64,000 nt of DNA from CALVGQ01 sp964369385 (GCA_964369385.1 CAYJEY010000003.1:62001-126000), one strand, 5' to 3'. Positions 1-9,536 are shown, counted from the stretch's first letter. Numbers and translations: made by a program. Notes: a model not told the origin generated them from the sequence alone.

Positions 1-677
1 AATGTAAGTTGTTTTTAGGATGGGATGTTGATGGATTTGTGTTTGCATCAGGGGGATTAATTTACGCTGATAAAAAACGTATCTATGAAAATCCATTTTC
101 AAGTGGACAGGTAAGTGAACTTACTAGTTTACTTAATGGATCAAATGTAGGTTATTCCTTGGCTGGCTATGCAGGTGCGTACGGAGATAAAAAAGGGATG
201 GAAAAACTTCATCATTATTTTTCACCAAGTGCTAAAAATTTTGATGAACTGAAGTCAATCATCGAAAATAATGGGATGTATCCAATTGAGTTGTGGCATG
301 AGGAAGACCGTATTACTAAAATATGTTGGTTTGCAGATACAGAAGAAGAATTGATGTCAGTTGCGAATTTAATACCAGATGGATATGCTTTTGCGATCAC
401 AGCACGTGAAGAAGGCTTTGTATGTGGAGATATCATAAAGAAAGAATGTAACAAATTTACGGGAATAAAACATATTGTTTCTCATTACGGTGGATCATTG
501 GAAGAGACAGTAGGAATAGGGGATAGTAACAATGACTATGAGATGATTCTAAACTGTAATGTTGGGATTGCAATGGGGAATGCGTTTGAAGGAATAAAAG
601 AAATTGCAGACCACGTGACAGATGATATTTTAGAAGATGGATTGTATAACGCTTTTGTAAGATTTGAGTTAATTTAA
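1..677 (+). CDS. HAD-superfamily (Cof/IIB-type) phosphatase, 5' end cut by window
   Basis: The reading frame is already open at the window edge, so the apparent TTG start near position 9 is not real. The first visible residues (GFVFASGGLIY) match the middle of Cof-type sugar-phosphate phosphatases, where the substrate is recognised just after the first catalytic Asp motif; that Asp motif lies upstream of the window. The C-terminal part has the conserved GIGDSNNDYEMI acidic motif and the GIAMGNA loop typical of HAD-IIB enzymes. Likely a cytoplasmic phosphatase of small phosphorylated metabolites; the substrate cannot be read. A paralogue lies at 46344-47135. A two-way terminator separates it from the convergent rnhB. 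Confidence 0.8.
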   Translation, partial: CKLFLGWDVDGFVFASGGLIYADKKRIYENPFSSGQVSELTSLLNGSNVGYSLAGYAGAYGDKKGMEKLHHYFSPSAKNFDELKSIIENNGMYPIELWHEEDRITKICWFADTEEELMSVANLIPDGYAFAITAREEGFVCGDIIKKECNKFTGIKHIVSHYGGSLEETVGIGDSNNDYEMILNCNVGIAMGNAFEGIKEIADHVTDDILEDGLYNAFVRFELI

Positions 678-720
678 ATAGAGATTAAGATGAAAATTTA
701 GAGATGTTAGTAGAGTAAAG

Positions 721-762
721 AAAAGAAGTAGTTTTTATTTTGTACAAAAACTACTTCTTTTT
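721..762. terminator. Bidirectional intrinsic terminator
   Basis: Inverted repeat AAAAGAAGTAGTTTTT / AAAAACTACTTCTTTTT with a 9-nt loop, running into T-rich sequence on one strand and A-rich on the other. It sits between the convergent HAD gene and rnhB and can serve both. Confidence 0.85.
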
Positions 763-807
763 AATTTATCTATTATTGTTAGGAATGATTCAAGACAATT
801 ATTGCTA

Positions 808-1428
808 CTATAAATCTAGTTTACACTGCAAACATTTAGCGACGGGTCCATAACTTTTTCGATGAACAGGAGTAACTCCATGTATTTGGATAAGTTCAAG
901 GTGTATTTTAGTAGGATAACCTTTATTTTGCTTAAACTGATAGATTGGATACTGTTCATGAAGCTCCATCATGATGCGGTCTCTTGTAACTTTTGCAAGA
1001 ATACTAGCAGCAGCAATGGATATGCTACGTTGGTCACCTTTAATCATTGGATGAATTTCTTTTTCGTCAATTTCAAGTGGCATCGCATCACTTAATACTA
1101 CACGGCTTGAAAGAGTATTTGCGATTTCGCTCATCGCTCTTTGCGTTGCACGATAAATGTTATAAGTATCAATATCTTCTTCACTTACTACAATGATTTT
1201 ATATTCTAGAGTATCTTTTAGAATGATATCGAATAGTTTTTCACGTTTTTTTTCACTACATTTTTTAGAATCATAGATTAATTCATTTTGGTAGTTGATG
1301 GGTAAGACGACACCAGCTACAACAAGTGGACCTGCAATGGGGCCGCGTCCTGCCTCATCAATACCGATGCAAGTTTGCTGAGATTGCCAACACAGCTTTT
1401 CAAACTCATTCTCCAGCTGGTGATTCAT
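808..1428 (-). CDS. rnhB: Ribonuclease HII
   Basis: Type 2 RNase H that cuts the RNA strand of RNA-DNA hybrids and initiates removal of ribonucleotides misincorporated in DNA. The N-terminal GIDEAGRGPIAGPL motif carries the first Asp-Glu pair, followed by DSKK, and by SIAAASILAKVTRD near the middle of the chain, as in the family. About 206 residues, normal length. A GTG at 1452 would give a longer protein, but the ATG at 1428 has GGGAG seven bases upstream and is preferred. It overlaps the end of rbgA by 23 bases, so the two are translated from one mRNA. The rbgA-rnhB pair is also seen in Bacillus. Confidence 0.95.
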   Translation of the reverse strand: MNHQLENEFEKLCWQSQQTCIGIDEAGRGPIAGPLVVAGVVLPINYQNELIYDSKKCSEKKREKLFDIILKDTLEYKIIVVSEEDIDTYNIYRATQRAMSEIANTLSSRVVLSDAMPLEIDEKEIHPMIKGDQRSISIAAASILAKVTRDRIMMELHEQYPIYQFKQNKGYPTKIHLELIQIHGVTPVHRKSYGPVAKCLQCKLDL

Positions 1429-2344
1429 CGACATACTCCCAAGTAATTCCACCTAGTTTATCATCTCTAATCTCGTTTAAAATCATTTTAAAACAACGTT
1501 CATAGTCGATCTCGTTTTTACTCTTTAACCATAATTTTTTTCTAGCGATATCATCGATTAATTCGTATACATTGTCTTTTACTTCAATACCATAGCGCTT
1601 TTCAATACGTTCAGGGTATTTTTTGACTAGAATCTTTAGACCATATACAACGATATCTTCAAGGATTAAAATTTCGTCACGAATTGCTCCAGTAAGTGCT
1701 AAATTCATTCCGACAATCTCATCTTCAAATTTTGGCCATAGTACACCGGGTGTATCAAGTAATTCAACATTTTCGCATTTTACCCATTGAAGTGAACGAG
1801 TTACTCCGGGACGATCTGATGTTTTTGCGGCTTTCTTTTTTGCTACACGGTTAATAAAAGTTGATTTACCTACATTTGGAATACCGACAACCATCGCACG
1901 AATAGGGCGAGGTTTTATTCCTTTGCGGATCATTCGATCAATCATTGGTTTCATCAGTGTTTGGCAGGCCTGATTTGTTTTCTGAGGTACGTTCTCTTGC
2001 AAGATGTCCATCGCAATAACATGGGTTACTTCATTTGATAAATGACGAATCCACTTTTCAATTTCAATCATTTCACCTTTATCTTTTTTACTTAAGATAA
2101 TTAAGCGAGGTTTGTTTTTTATGATTTCGTTTAGCATCGGATTTGCACTAGCAAGTGGTACACGACAATCACGAATTTCAATGACCATATCTACTTTTTG
2201 AAGATTTGCTTCCATTTCACGCTTTGCACGAGTCATGTGTCCAGGAAACCAATTTATATTACTCTTATTTGTTTGATTAGTTTCGCTTTTTACTTGCTCA
2301 TTTTTCTTCTTAGCTCTAGCGGCTCTTTTTTGTTGCATATTCAT
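1406..2344 (-). CDS. rbgA: Ribosome biogenesis GTPase RbgA (YlqF)
   Basis: Circularly permuted GTPase needed for late assembly of the 50S subunit. The motif order is permuted as expected: the G4-like ILSKKDKG comes first, then G1 GIPNVGKSTFIN, then G3 DTPGV. The INWFPGHMTRAKREM segment near the N-terminus is a hallmark of the YlqF group. 312 residues, slightly longer than Bacillus RbgA because of a Lys/Asn-rich N-terminal extension (QQKRAARAKKKNEQ) that may contact rRNA. First gene of a two-gene minus-strand operon with rnhB. CTCCT at 2356-2360 (AGGAG on the coding strand) is the ribosome site. Confidence 0.95.
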   Translation of the reverse strand: MNMQQKRAARAKKKNEQVKSETNQTNKSNINWFPGHMTRAKREMEANLQKVDMVIEIRDCRVPLASANPMLNEIIKNKPRLIILSKKDKGEMIEIEKWIRHLSNEVTHVIAMDILQENVPQKTNQACQTLMKPMIDRMIRKGIKPRPIRAMVVGIPNVGKSTFINRVAKKKAAKTSDRPGVTRSLQWVKCENVELLDTPGVLWPKFEDEIVGMNLALTGAIRDEILILEDIVVYGLKILVKKYPERIEKRYGIEVKDNVYELIDDIARKKLWLKSKNEIDYERCFKMILNEIRDDKLGGITWEYVDESPAGE

Positions 2345-2404
2345 ATACTAATTAACTCCTTTATCCTAAGAAATTTAAAACAATGTTTTATTAACTTAGT
2401 GTGT

Positions 2405-2413
2405 ATTATAGCA
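2405..2413 (-). promoter_or_regulatory. Extended -10 promoter for rbgA-rnhB
   Basis: On the minus strand the sequence reads TGC-TATAAT, a perfect -10 with the TGN extension. No good -35 is visible. It lies about 60 bases upstream of the rbgA start. Confidence 0.55.
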
Positions 2414-2633
2414 TGGTTTAGTTATAAAATAAAGTTGATTAAATTTCATATCATTCTTGTTGCTTATGGAAGGGGAGTGTTCCACTCATTTACCCCTCAA
2501 ACAAATAATAGAATATAATTCAGGTGTTTGAGTCATTAATTAAAATAAGTAGGGAGATTTGTATCATAAATTTTCAGAATATTGATTATTATATTCATTT
2601 AGGAAAAGGTTTTCTTTTGTTTATCAATATTTA
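2414..2633. other. Intergenic region between divergent rbgA and glucosidase gene
   Basis: About 220 AT-rich bases with no supported gene. It contains a short imperfect hairpin (GGGGAGTG...CACTC...CCCC around 2472-2497) and a palindrome-like GAAAAGGTTTTC near 2603. The latter could be an operator for the glucosidase but lacks the central CG of catabolite-repression or LacI-type sites. Nothing else is seen. Confidence 0.4.
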
Positions 2634-2661
2634 TTTACATTTTTTTGTATAGTGTTAAAAT
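2634..2661 (+). promoter_or_regulatory. Promoter for the oligo-1,6-glucosidase gene
   Basis: TTTACA (2634-2639) and TAAAAT (2656-2661) with 16 bases between, ending about 30 bases before the start codon. Confidence 0.6.
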
Positions 2662-2693
2662 ATAGAAGAAAAGATGATTGAGGGAGAAAATCA

Positions 2694-4358
2694 ATGAATA
2701 AAGTATGGTGGAAAGAAAGTGTTGTGTATCAAGTATACCCACAAAGTTTTTATGATACAAATGATGATGGAATAGGAGATATTCAGGGAATTATTGAGAA
2801 ATTAGATTACTTAAAAGATCTAGGTGTTGATGTGATTTGGGTGTCACCGATGTTACAGTCACCGCTTGATGATAATGGTTATGATATTTCAGATTATCGT
2901 GCAATTAATCCAATGTATGGAGATTTAGAAGATTATAAAAGATTACTTAGTGAAGCGCACCAAAGAGGAATTAAAATCTTGTTGGATTTAGTAGTTAATC
3001 ACACATCTGATGAACATCCTTGGTTTATTGAGAGTCGCAAGTCAAAAGAGAATGAATATCGTGATTATTATGTATGGCGCGAAGGTAAAGGGGATGACGT
3101 TCCAAACAACTGGGGAAGTTTCTTTGGTGGTTCAACTTGGCAAAAAGATGAGGCAACAGATATGTACTACTTACATTTGTTCACAAAGAAGCAAGTAGAT
3201 TTGAACTGGGAAAATCCAAAAATGCGATTTGAGATTTATGAAATGATGAAATTCTGGTGTGATCTTGGTGTAGATGGATTCCGCATGGATGTGATTAATT
3301 TTATTTCAAAAGATCAAGATTTTCCTGATGGAAAATTAATGAAAGATGGTATGTTTGGGGATTTGAGTGAGCACAGTATCAATGGTCCTCGTGTCCATGA
3401 GTTCTTACAAGAGATGAATCAGGAAGTCTTATCGCACTATGATGTAATGACGGTAGGAGAAACAGCTGGAGTAAGTGTTGAGGATGCAAAGCAATATGCA
3501 AACGCTAAGGGCAGTGAACTGAACATGGTCTTCCAATTTGAACATGTAAAAATAGGAAATGGAAAACTTGGGAAATTCACTACAGATCGATTTGATTTTA
3601 TGGAATTTAAAGAAGTCATGACGCGCTGGCAAGTTGAACTTCATGAAAAGGCATGGAATAGTGTTTATTTAGGAAATCATGATCAACCAAGAAGTTTAAC
3701 GCGTTTTGGGGATGATTCTAAGACATATCGCCAAGTGAGTGCAAAAATGTTGGCTACATTTAATTTGTCGCTACAAGGGACACCATATATCTTCCAGGGA
3801 GAAGAAATTGGAATGACCAACGCTTATTTTGATAAAATTGAATACTATAAAGATGTTGAATCATTAGGTTATTTTAAACAATATACATCGGAAGGACTGA
3901 TATCAGAAGCAGAAATGTTGAAATGCTTAAAACTTCGTTCTCGTGACAATGCAAGAACTCCAATGCACTGGAGCGATAAGGAGAATGCAGGATTTACAAC
4001 AGGAACACCTTGGATGAGAGTTATAGATAACTACGATGAAATCAATGTGGCATCTCAATTAAATGATCCAAATTCCGTGCTAAATTATTATAAAGAAATG
4101 ATACAAGTTCGTAAGCAAAATCCAACGTTAATTTATGGAGAGTTTGAACCAGTTGATAAATTAAATACGAAAGTGTTCAGCTACTTTAGAAAAATGGAGA
4201 ATGAAGTGTACTTTGTAGCTTGTAACTTCTTTGATCAAAAAGTTGAAATTGAAATTCCTAGTTGCTTAAATAAGGAAGTATTAATAAGCAACTATGGTAT
4301 ACAAGAGGTAAAAGAAACTTTAGTGTTACAACCTTATGAGGCAATTATTATTAAATAG
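2694..4358 (+). CDS. malL: GH13 oligo-1,6-glucosidase (alpha-glucosidase)
   Basis: Intracellular alpha-glucosidase of family GH13 (subfamily 31 type) that removes glucose from the ends of isomalto- and malto-oligosaccharides. 554 residues, the normal size. Catalytic residues are visible: nucleophile Asp199 in GFRMDVIN, acid/base Glu256 in VGETAG, and Asp330 in GNHDQPR. GFRMDVINFISK favours oligo-1,6-glucosidase (MalL) over trehalose-6-phosphate hydrolase, which usually has a Leu/Val variant there, but a phosphotrehalase cannot be excluded. Single-gene unit with its own promoter and terminator; no linked transporter or regulator, so the substrate must enter through a system encoded elsewhere. 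Confidence 0.85.
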   Translation: MNKVWWKESVVYQVYPQSFYDTNDDGIGDIQGIIEKLDYLKDLGVDVIWVSPMLQSPLDDNGYDISDYRAINPMYGDLEDYKRLLSEAHQRGIKILLDLVVNHTSDEHPWFIESRKSKENEYRDYYVWREGKGDDVPNNWGSFFGGSTWQKDEATDMYYLHLFTKKQVDLNWENPKMRFEIYEMMKFWCDLGVDGFRMDVINFISKDQDFPDGKLMKDGMFGDLSEHSINGPRVHEFLQEMNQEVLSHYDVMTVGETAGVSVEDAKQYANAKGSELNMVFQFEHVKIGNGKLGKFTTDRFDFMEFKEVMTRWQVELHEKAWNSVYLGNHDQPRSLTRFGDDSKTYRQVSAKMLATFNLSLQGTPYIFQGEEIGMTNAYFDKIEYYKDVESLGYFKQYTSEGLISEAEMLKCLKLRSRDNARTPMHWSDKENAGFTTGTPWMRVIDNYDEINVASQLNDPNSVLNYYKEMIQVRKQNPTLIYGEFEPVDKLNTKVFSYFRKMENEVYFVACNFFDQKVEIEIPSCLNKEVLISNYGIQEVKETLVLQPYEAIIIK

Positions 4359-4363
4359 ATTTA

Positions 4364-4405
4364 GAAAACAAATGAGTTCATTACTGAGCTGATTTGTTTT
4401 TTTTT
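4364..4405 (+). terminator. Intrinsic terminator after malL
   Basis: AAACAAAT pairs with ATTTGTTT across an imperfect inner stem, followed by a run of nine T. Confidence 0.75.
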
Positions 4406-4451
4406 AGGTATTGGATACATATTGCGTATATATAAAAGTAGAGGTGATTTT

Positions 4452-5174
4452 ATGAGAGAGAAAGTGTTAGCATATTGTATTAAGTACGATGGAGATTGGA
4501 ATAAAATTGCCAAAGCAATTAGCGATGAAGAAAAGACAACTCCTGTTGAATATTTAGGTCAGTATGTTACCGTATTTGATGAGCATTATCCTAGTAAGTT
4601 TAGAAGCATTAGATTTCCGCCTTGGATTGTATTTTATCATGGGGACTTATCCTTGTGTGAGCAGCCTTCACTTGCGATTGTCGGTTCTCGTATGGCGAAT
4701 AGTTATGGCGAGATGTGCACTGAAAAAATATGCGAATATATCCAAAAGCAAAAAGTAGTGATTAGTGGTTTAGCAAGAGGGATTGATAGTATTGCCCATC
4801 GTGCAAGTTTGAGTGGGAAAACAATTGGTATACTGGGATGCGGTATCGATATAATTTATCCACAGTGTAACTTTGCATTGTTTGAGAAAATGAAAAGAAA
4901 ACACTTAATCATAAGTGAGTATCCACCAGGAACTCCTCCTTTAAAATATCACTTTCCTTGGCGTAATCGCTTAATTGCAGCATTAGGTGACAAACTTGTT
5001 GTTGTACAAGCGAAAATAAAAAGTGGAACTGCGATTACGGCCAATGAAGCAATTGAGCTCGGTAAGGAAGTATTTTGCGTTCCTCATCGCTTATTTGATG
5101 TAGAAAGTGAGGGAGGAAATGAATTAATATACAATGGAGCATCAATTTTAGTGCATTTTGATGATTTAATTTAA
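4452..5174 (+). CDS. dprA: DNA-processing protein DprA (Smf)
   Basis: Binds incoming single-stranded DNA and loads RecA during transformation. The Rossmann-like domain is complete: AIVGSRMANSYG, VISGLARGIDSIAHRAS, GILGCGIDIIYP, the FPWRNRLIAAL segment and AKIKSGTAITANEA. About 240 residues, short for the family: the N-terminal SAM-like part is reduced and there is no C-terminal winged helix. The ATG at 4452 has GAGGTGA seven bases before it and is preferred to the upstream in-frame start at 4422. dprA followed by topA is the usual Bacillota order. The window shows no other competence gene, so real competence is not established. Confidence 0.92.
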   Translation: MREKVLAYCIKYDGDWNKIAKAISDEEKTTPVEYLGQYVTVFDEHYPSKFRSIRFPPWIVFYHGDLSLCEQPSLAIVGSRMANSYGEMCTEKICEYIQKQKVVISGLARGIDSIAHRASLSGKTIGILGCGIDIIYPQCNFALFEKMKRKHLIISEYPPGTPPLKYHFPWRNRLIAALGDKLVVVQAKIKSGTAITANEAIELGKEVFCVPHRLFDVESEGGNELIYNGASILVHFDDLI

Positions 5175-5238
5175 AAATGTTTGTATAATGGAATAAAATA
5201 TGGCAATATAATTAATTGGAAACAGTAGGAGGATGATT

Positions 5239-7260
5239 ATGAAGAATTTAGTTATCGTAGAATCTCCATCAAAATCAAAAACAATAGAAAAATATTTAGG
5301 TTCTGAGTTCGAAGTTGTCTCATCAAAGGGACATATTCGTGATTTAGCAATCAAAGGTAAAGACGGATTAGGTGTTGATGTAGAGAATAATTTTGAGGCT
5401 ACATATACAATCAACAAAGACAAGAAACAGGTGGTAAAAGATTTAAAAGCATTAGCAAAAAAAGCTGATTATGTTTATCTTGCAACCGATCCTGACCGAG
5501 AAGGAGAGGCTATTTCTTGGCACTTAGCAAGTGAACTTGATTTGCCGATTAATAATGAAAATCGTATCGTGTTTAATGAAATCACAAAGGATGCAGTTTT
5601 AAAGGCGTTTAATCAACCAAGGCAGGTGGATATGGATCTTGTGCACTCACAAGAAACACGACGTATTTTAGACCGTATTATTGGGTTTAAATTGAGTAAG
5701 CTCTTAAAAAGTAAGATTAAGAGTAAATCTGCGGGTCGTGTACAATCAGTTGCCTTAAAAGTAATTGTAGATCGCGAAAAAGAAATTGAAGCATTTATTC
5801 CTGAAGAATATTGGACAATTGATGCTAAGTTTTTAGAACAAGGTATCGAGTTTGATGCATCATTGAGTAAAATTGATGGTAAGAAGGCACAACTTCAAAA
5901 TGGTGAACAAGCTCAAGCAGTACTTGATGGATGTCAAGCTCCTTTTGTCGTATCACAAGTAAAAAAACAAGTAAAGAAAAGAGAATCGAAGCTACCTTAT
6001 ATTACGTCAACATTGCAACAAGATGCGAGTACGAAAATCAATTTTAATGCTAAGAAGACGATGAGTGTTGCACAAAAATTATATGAAGGAATTGAACTTG
6101 ATGGAGTAACGGAGGGGCTAATTACTTATATGCGTACAGATTCGACTCGATTGAGTCCGATTTTTGTCGAGTCAGCACGTCAGTTTATTGAATCAGAATT
6201 TGGAAAAGACTATTTAGGTACTTATAAAGAGAAAAAAGATGAAAAGGCACAGGATGCCCATGAAGGGATTCGACCAACGAATGTTGAAAACACACCAGAT
6301 AAAGTAAAAGCTTATTTAACACCTGAACAGTATAAGTTATATAAACTCATTTGGACTCGTGCTGTATCTTCACTTATGGCACCTGCAAAAAATAATACAG
6401 TGAGTGTCATATTGTCGAATCAACAATATGATTTCTCAGCAAGTGGAACACAGTTGGTGTTTGATGGTTATTTGAAAATTGCAAAAGAATTTGAATCAAG
6501 TAAAGATGTAATTCTACCTGACTTACAAGAAAAACAAACTTGTGTTGCACAAAAAGTGGAATCTGCACAACACTTTACAGAGCCACCTATGCGTTATAGT
6601 GAAGCTCGATTGATTAAAGAATTGGAAGAACAAGGAATTGGACGTCCATCAACATATTCGATGATTATTGATACGATTCAAGCTCGATCTTATGTTGAAC
6701 TTAAAAAAGCAACTGAGACAAGCAAGACAAAAGTGTTTTTCCCAACTGAACAAGGTGTACTCACATGTACACAACTTGATCAATTCTTCAGTGATATTAT
6801 TAATGTAAATTATACAGCTAAAATGGAAAGTACATTAGATGAGATTGCTGAGGGAGAGAGTGATCCTGTTGCATCTTTACAAGATTTCTATACGAGATTT
6901 GTGCCACTTGTGGAACATGCGTATGAAAATATGGAAAAGAAAGAAGATGAAAAAACGGGGGAAACGTGTCCAGATTGTGGAGCTGATTTAGTGTATCGCA
7001 TTGGACGCTTTGGAAAATTCATCAGTTGTAGTACTTATCCTACATGCAAATACACACAAAAGATTGCTACAGATAAAGAAAAACCAGAGCCATCTGGTAA
7101 AATGTGCCCGGATTGTGGTAATGAGTTATTAAAACGTAAGTCAAGATATGGGAATTATTTTTTAGGATGTTCTAACTTCCCAAAATGTAAACACATTGAA
7201 AATATTGAGGGCCAAGAAGGACGCTTTAAGAAAAAAACAAAGGAAAAAGAAGAAGCATGA
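5239..7260 (+). CDS. topA: DNA topoisomerase I
   Basis: Type IA topoisomerase that relaxes negative supercoils. The N-terminal Toprim domain has VESPSKSKTIEKYLG and DPDREGEAISWHL; the catalytic tyrosine is Tyr297 in ITYMRTDS. Two four-cysteine zinc ribbons end the protein (CPDCGADL...CSTYPTCKY and CPDCGNEL...CSNFPKCKH). About 673 residues. The start at 5239 is chosen because AGGAGG at 5227-5232 sits six bases before it; the in-frame ATG at 5233 abuts the ribosome site. It overlaps trmFO by four bases (ATGA), showing translational coupling. Confidence 0.97.
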   Translation: MKNLVIVESPSKSKTIEKYLGSEFEVVSSKGHIRDLAIKGKDGLGVDVENNFEATYTINKDKKQVVKDLKALAKKADYVYLATDPDREGEAISWHLASELDLPINNENRIVFNEITKDAVLKAFNQPRQVDMDLVHSQETRRILDRIIGFKLSKLLKSKIKSKSAGRVQSVALKVIVDREKEIEAFIPEEYWTIDAKFLEQGIEFDASLSKIDGKKAQLQNGEQAQAVLDGCQAPFVVSQVKKQVKKRESKLPYITSTLQQDASTKINFNAKKTMSVAQKLYEGIELDGVTEGLITYMRTDSTRLSPIFVESARQFIESEFGKDYLGTYKEKKDEKAQDAHEGIRPTNVENTPDKVKAYLTPEQYKLYKLIWTRAVSSLMAPAKNNTVSVILSNQQYDFSASGTQLVFDGYLKIAKEFESSKDVILPDLQEKQTCVAQKVESAQHFTEPPMRYSEARLIKELEEQGIGRPSTYSMIIDTIQARSYVELKKATETSKTKVFFPTEQGVLTCTQLDQFFSDIINVNYTAKMESTLDEIAEGESDPVASLQDFYTRFVPLVEHAYENMEKKEDEKTGETCPDCGADLVYRIGRFGKFISCSTYPTCKYTQKIATDKEKPEPSGKMCPDCGNELLKRKSRYGNYFLGCSNFPKCKHIENIEGQEGRFKKKTKEKEEA

Positions 7261-8549
7261 TCGTAAAAATTATTGGAGCAGGTCTTGCAGGATGCGAGGC
7301 TGCATGGCAACTCGCCAATCGTGGAATCAAGGTGCATTTATATGAAATGCGACCAAAGGTAATGACACCAGCACATAAAAGCGCTAATTTTGCTGAGCTT
7401 GTGTGCTCTAACTCTTTACGAAGCAACGCATTAACAAATGCAGTAGGTGTTCTTAAAGAAGAAATGCGCATGAACAATAGCCTAATTATGGAGGCAGCAG
7501 ATCAAACATGTCTTCCAGCGGGAAGTGCTCTTGCGGTAGATCGTGAAGGTTTTTCTAAGCTGATTGAAAGTAAGCTTCGAGAGCATCCAAATGTTGAAGT
7601 TTTTGAAGAGGAAGTAAGTGAAATATTTGATGGTCCATGTATTGTCGCAAGTGGACCACTGACTTCAGATGCACTTTCAAGTAATATTAAAGCATTTTTA
7701 AATGAAGAATCATTTTATTTTTATGATGCAGCAGCACCGATTGTGGAAAAAGAAAGCATCGATTTTTCGATTGCATACTATAAATCTCGCTATGATAAAG
7801 GGGACGCAGATTATATCAACTGCCCGATGAATAGAGAGCAATTTGAAGAATTCTATCGTGAGTTGATTAGTGCACAAACGGTTCCACTGAAAGAGTTCGA
7901 AAAAGAAATCTTTTTTGAAGGATGTATGCCGTTTGAAGAAATGGCCAGACGAGGACAAAAGACACTACTATTTGGTCCAATGAAACCAGTTGGATTAGGG
8001 AAAGAGGGAGAACCTCGCCCTTATGCAGTAGTACAATTGCGACAAGACAATGCAGTTGATACACTTTATAATATTGTGGGGTTTCAGACACATTTAACAT
8101 GGCCTGAGCAAAAACGAGTGATTTCACTTATTCCAGGATTAGAAAATGTTCAAATTGTGCGATATGGAGTAATGCATCGTAATAGTTATATTAACTCACC
8201 TAAGAGTTTACTTGCAACATATCAATCAAATCAACGCGATGACTTGTTTTTTGCAGGGCAGCTTACAGGTGTTGAGGGATATGTAGAATCTGCAGCAAGT
8301 GGTTTATTAGCAGGAATTAATATGGCGAACTATTTATTAGAAAAGCCATTATGGACATTGCCTTCAACATGTATTATGGGGTCAATGGCACATTATATTA
8401 CACATGCCGATCCAAATGGTTTCCAACCAATGAATGCGAACTTTGGAATTGTTCCTATGCAGTTAAAGGTGAAAAAATCAGAGCGTAAGGAAGCTTATGG
8501 TAAACAAGCATTAGAAGTAATGAAGCATTGGCTTGAGAATCATGAGTGA
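7257..8549 (+). CDS. trmFO: Folate/FAD-dependent tRNA m5U54 methyltransferase TrmFO
   Basis: Makes 5-methyluridine at position 54 of the tRNA T-loop using methylenetetrahydrofolate and FAD. The N-terminal FAD-binding fold (IIGAGLAGCEAAWQLA) is followed by LVCSNSLRSN, which carries the family's active-site Cys, and a C-terminal GQLTGVEGYVESAASGLLAGINMA block. 430 residues, full length. It starts inside the topA stop codon and its end overlaps xerC, giving the topA-trmFO-xerC order known from Bacillus (topA-gid-codV). Confidence 0.96.
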   Translation: MIVKIIGAGLAGCEAAWQLANRGIKVHLYEMRPKVMTPAHKSANFAELVCSNSLRSNALTNAVGVLKEEMRMNNSLIMEAADQTCLPAGSALAVDREGFSKLIESKLREHPNVEVFEEEVSEIFDGPCIVASGPLTSDALSSNIKAFLNEESFYFYDAAAPIVEKESIDFSIAYYKSRYDKGDADYINCPMNREQFEEFYRELISAQTVPLKEFEKEIFFEGCMPFEEMARRGQKTLLFGPMKPVGLGKEGEPRPYAVVQLRQDNAVDTLYNIVGFQTHLTWPEQKRVISLIPGLENVQIVRYGVMHRNSYINSPKSLLATYQSNQRDDLFFAGQLTGVEGYVESAASGLLAGINMANYLLEKPLWTLPSTCIMGSMAHYITHADPNGFQPMNANFGIVPMQLKVKKSERKEAYGKQALEVMKHWLENHE

Positions 8550-9459
8550 GCTAGTTAAGCAATTTTTAAAATATATGCATGCATCCAAAGGATGCTCAAA
8601 GCATACCATTGATAACTATGAACGGGATTTAAATGGCTATATTGAATTTATAAAGTTTCATGAGATCAAAGAGTTAAATCAAGTGGATCGCTCTTTATTC
8701 TTAATGTATATGCAAGCACTAAAAAGTGGTGAAGTGAGTGGGAAACCATTATCACAGCGAAGTATTGCGCGCAAGTGTTCCTCGCTTCGCTCATTTTATC
8801 GCTATTTAGCCATACATCATGGAATACAAGAAAGTCCCATGCAAGGAATTCGGTTGAAGATGGAAAATAAAAAATTACCTGAATTTCTAACTTTCCATCA
8901 AGTGCTGCAACTTTTAGAGAGTTTTGATTGCACAACAGATGTTGGATTAAGAAATCGCTGCCTAGTAGAAATGATGTACGCATGTGGCTTACGTGTATCT
9001 GAGTTAACCTCAATTCGTTTATCACAACTTGATTTGAATGATTTAGTGTTACGAGTTCATGGTAAGGGTAACAAGGAGCGTATTGTCCCATTTTATCCAA
9101 GTTTAAAAAAACGTTTAATAAAATACATAAATGATGTAAGAAGTGGCTGGCTTAAGCACCCACAGGATGCTTTGTTTATATCTAGACTTGGTAATCCGTT
9201 AAGTGATCGAACAGTACAACAGATGGTAAGTAAAGCGGGAGAGAGTATTTCATTGCCTCTTCGTCTTCATCCGCATCTGCTTCGTCACTCTTTTGCTACA
9301 CATATGTTGGATAATGGAGCAGATTTGCGATTGGTTCAAGAATTATTAGGGCATGAAAACCTAAGTTCTACACAAATATATACACACATTTCGATTGATC
9401 GCTTACGTAGTGCAATTGAAGATGGGCATCCACATTCAATAAAAAATCAACAAAACTAG
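8542..9459 (+). CDS. xerC: Tyrosine recombinase XerC
   Basis: Chromosome-dimer resolution recombinase acting at dif with XerD. An N-terminal SAM-like core-binding domain precedes the catalytic domain with Arg in CGLRVSEL, Lys in GKGNKERIVP, HLLRHSFATHML, the HxxR-type LLGHENL, and nucleophile Tyr280 in STQIYTHIS. About 305 residues. ATG at 8542 is used; the alternative TTG at 8533 has no support. The position after trmFO matches CodV of Bacillus, so it is the housekeeping enzyme and not a phage integrase. The hslVU and codY genes that follow in Bacillus are missing. Confidence 0.92.
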   Translation: MSELVKQFLKYMHASKGCSKHTIDNYERDLNGYIEFIKFHEIKELNQVDRSLFLMYMQALKSGEVSGKPLSQRSIARKCSSLRSFYRYLAIHHGIQESPMQGIRLKMENKKLPEFLTFHQVLQLLESFDCTTDVGLRNRCLVEMMYACGLRVSELTSIRLSQLDLNDLVLRVHGKGNKERIVPFYPSLKKRLIKYINDVRSGWLKHPQDALFISRLGNPLSDRTVQQMVSKAGESISLPLRLHPHLLRHSFATHMLDNGADLRLVQELLGHENLSSTQIYTHISIDRLRSAIEDGHPHSIKNQQN

Positions 9460-9487
9460 AAGAAGGTAAAAAATACCTTCTTTTTTT
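9460..9487 (+). terminator. Intrinsic terminator after xerC
   Basis: GAAGGTA / TACCTTC hairpin followed by eight T. Confidence 0.88.
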
Positions 9488-9507
9488 ATGAAAAACTGTT
9501 CAAACAC

Positions 9508-9536
9508 TTGAAATTTAGTAGCTCTTATGCTAGTAT
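9508..9536 (+). promoter_or_regulatory. rpsB: Promoter of rpsB-tsf with a long leader
   Basis: TTGAAA, 17-base spacer, TAGTAT with a TGC extension. It leaves an untranslated leader of roughly 110 bases before rpsB, with short repeats such as GGAAA near the start codon. Ribosomal-protein leaders are often bound by their own protein; no known leader structure was recognised here. Confidence 0.75.

Noticed and set aside
2601..2616. GAAAAGGTTTTC palindrome before the glucosidase gene as a MalR/CcpA operator
   Set aside because: No central CG, and a single copy in AT-rich DNA; kept only as a remark on the intergenic region.
8666..9100. A 144-codon minus-strand frame inside xerC
   Set aside because: Lies wholly within a clear recombinase gene on the other strand and has no recognisable protein character.
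8542..9459. Phage or transposon integrase
   Set aside because: The tyrosine recombinase sits in the topA-trmFO-xerC order of the housekeeping enzyme, with no flanking phage genes or attachment repeats.
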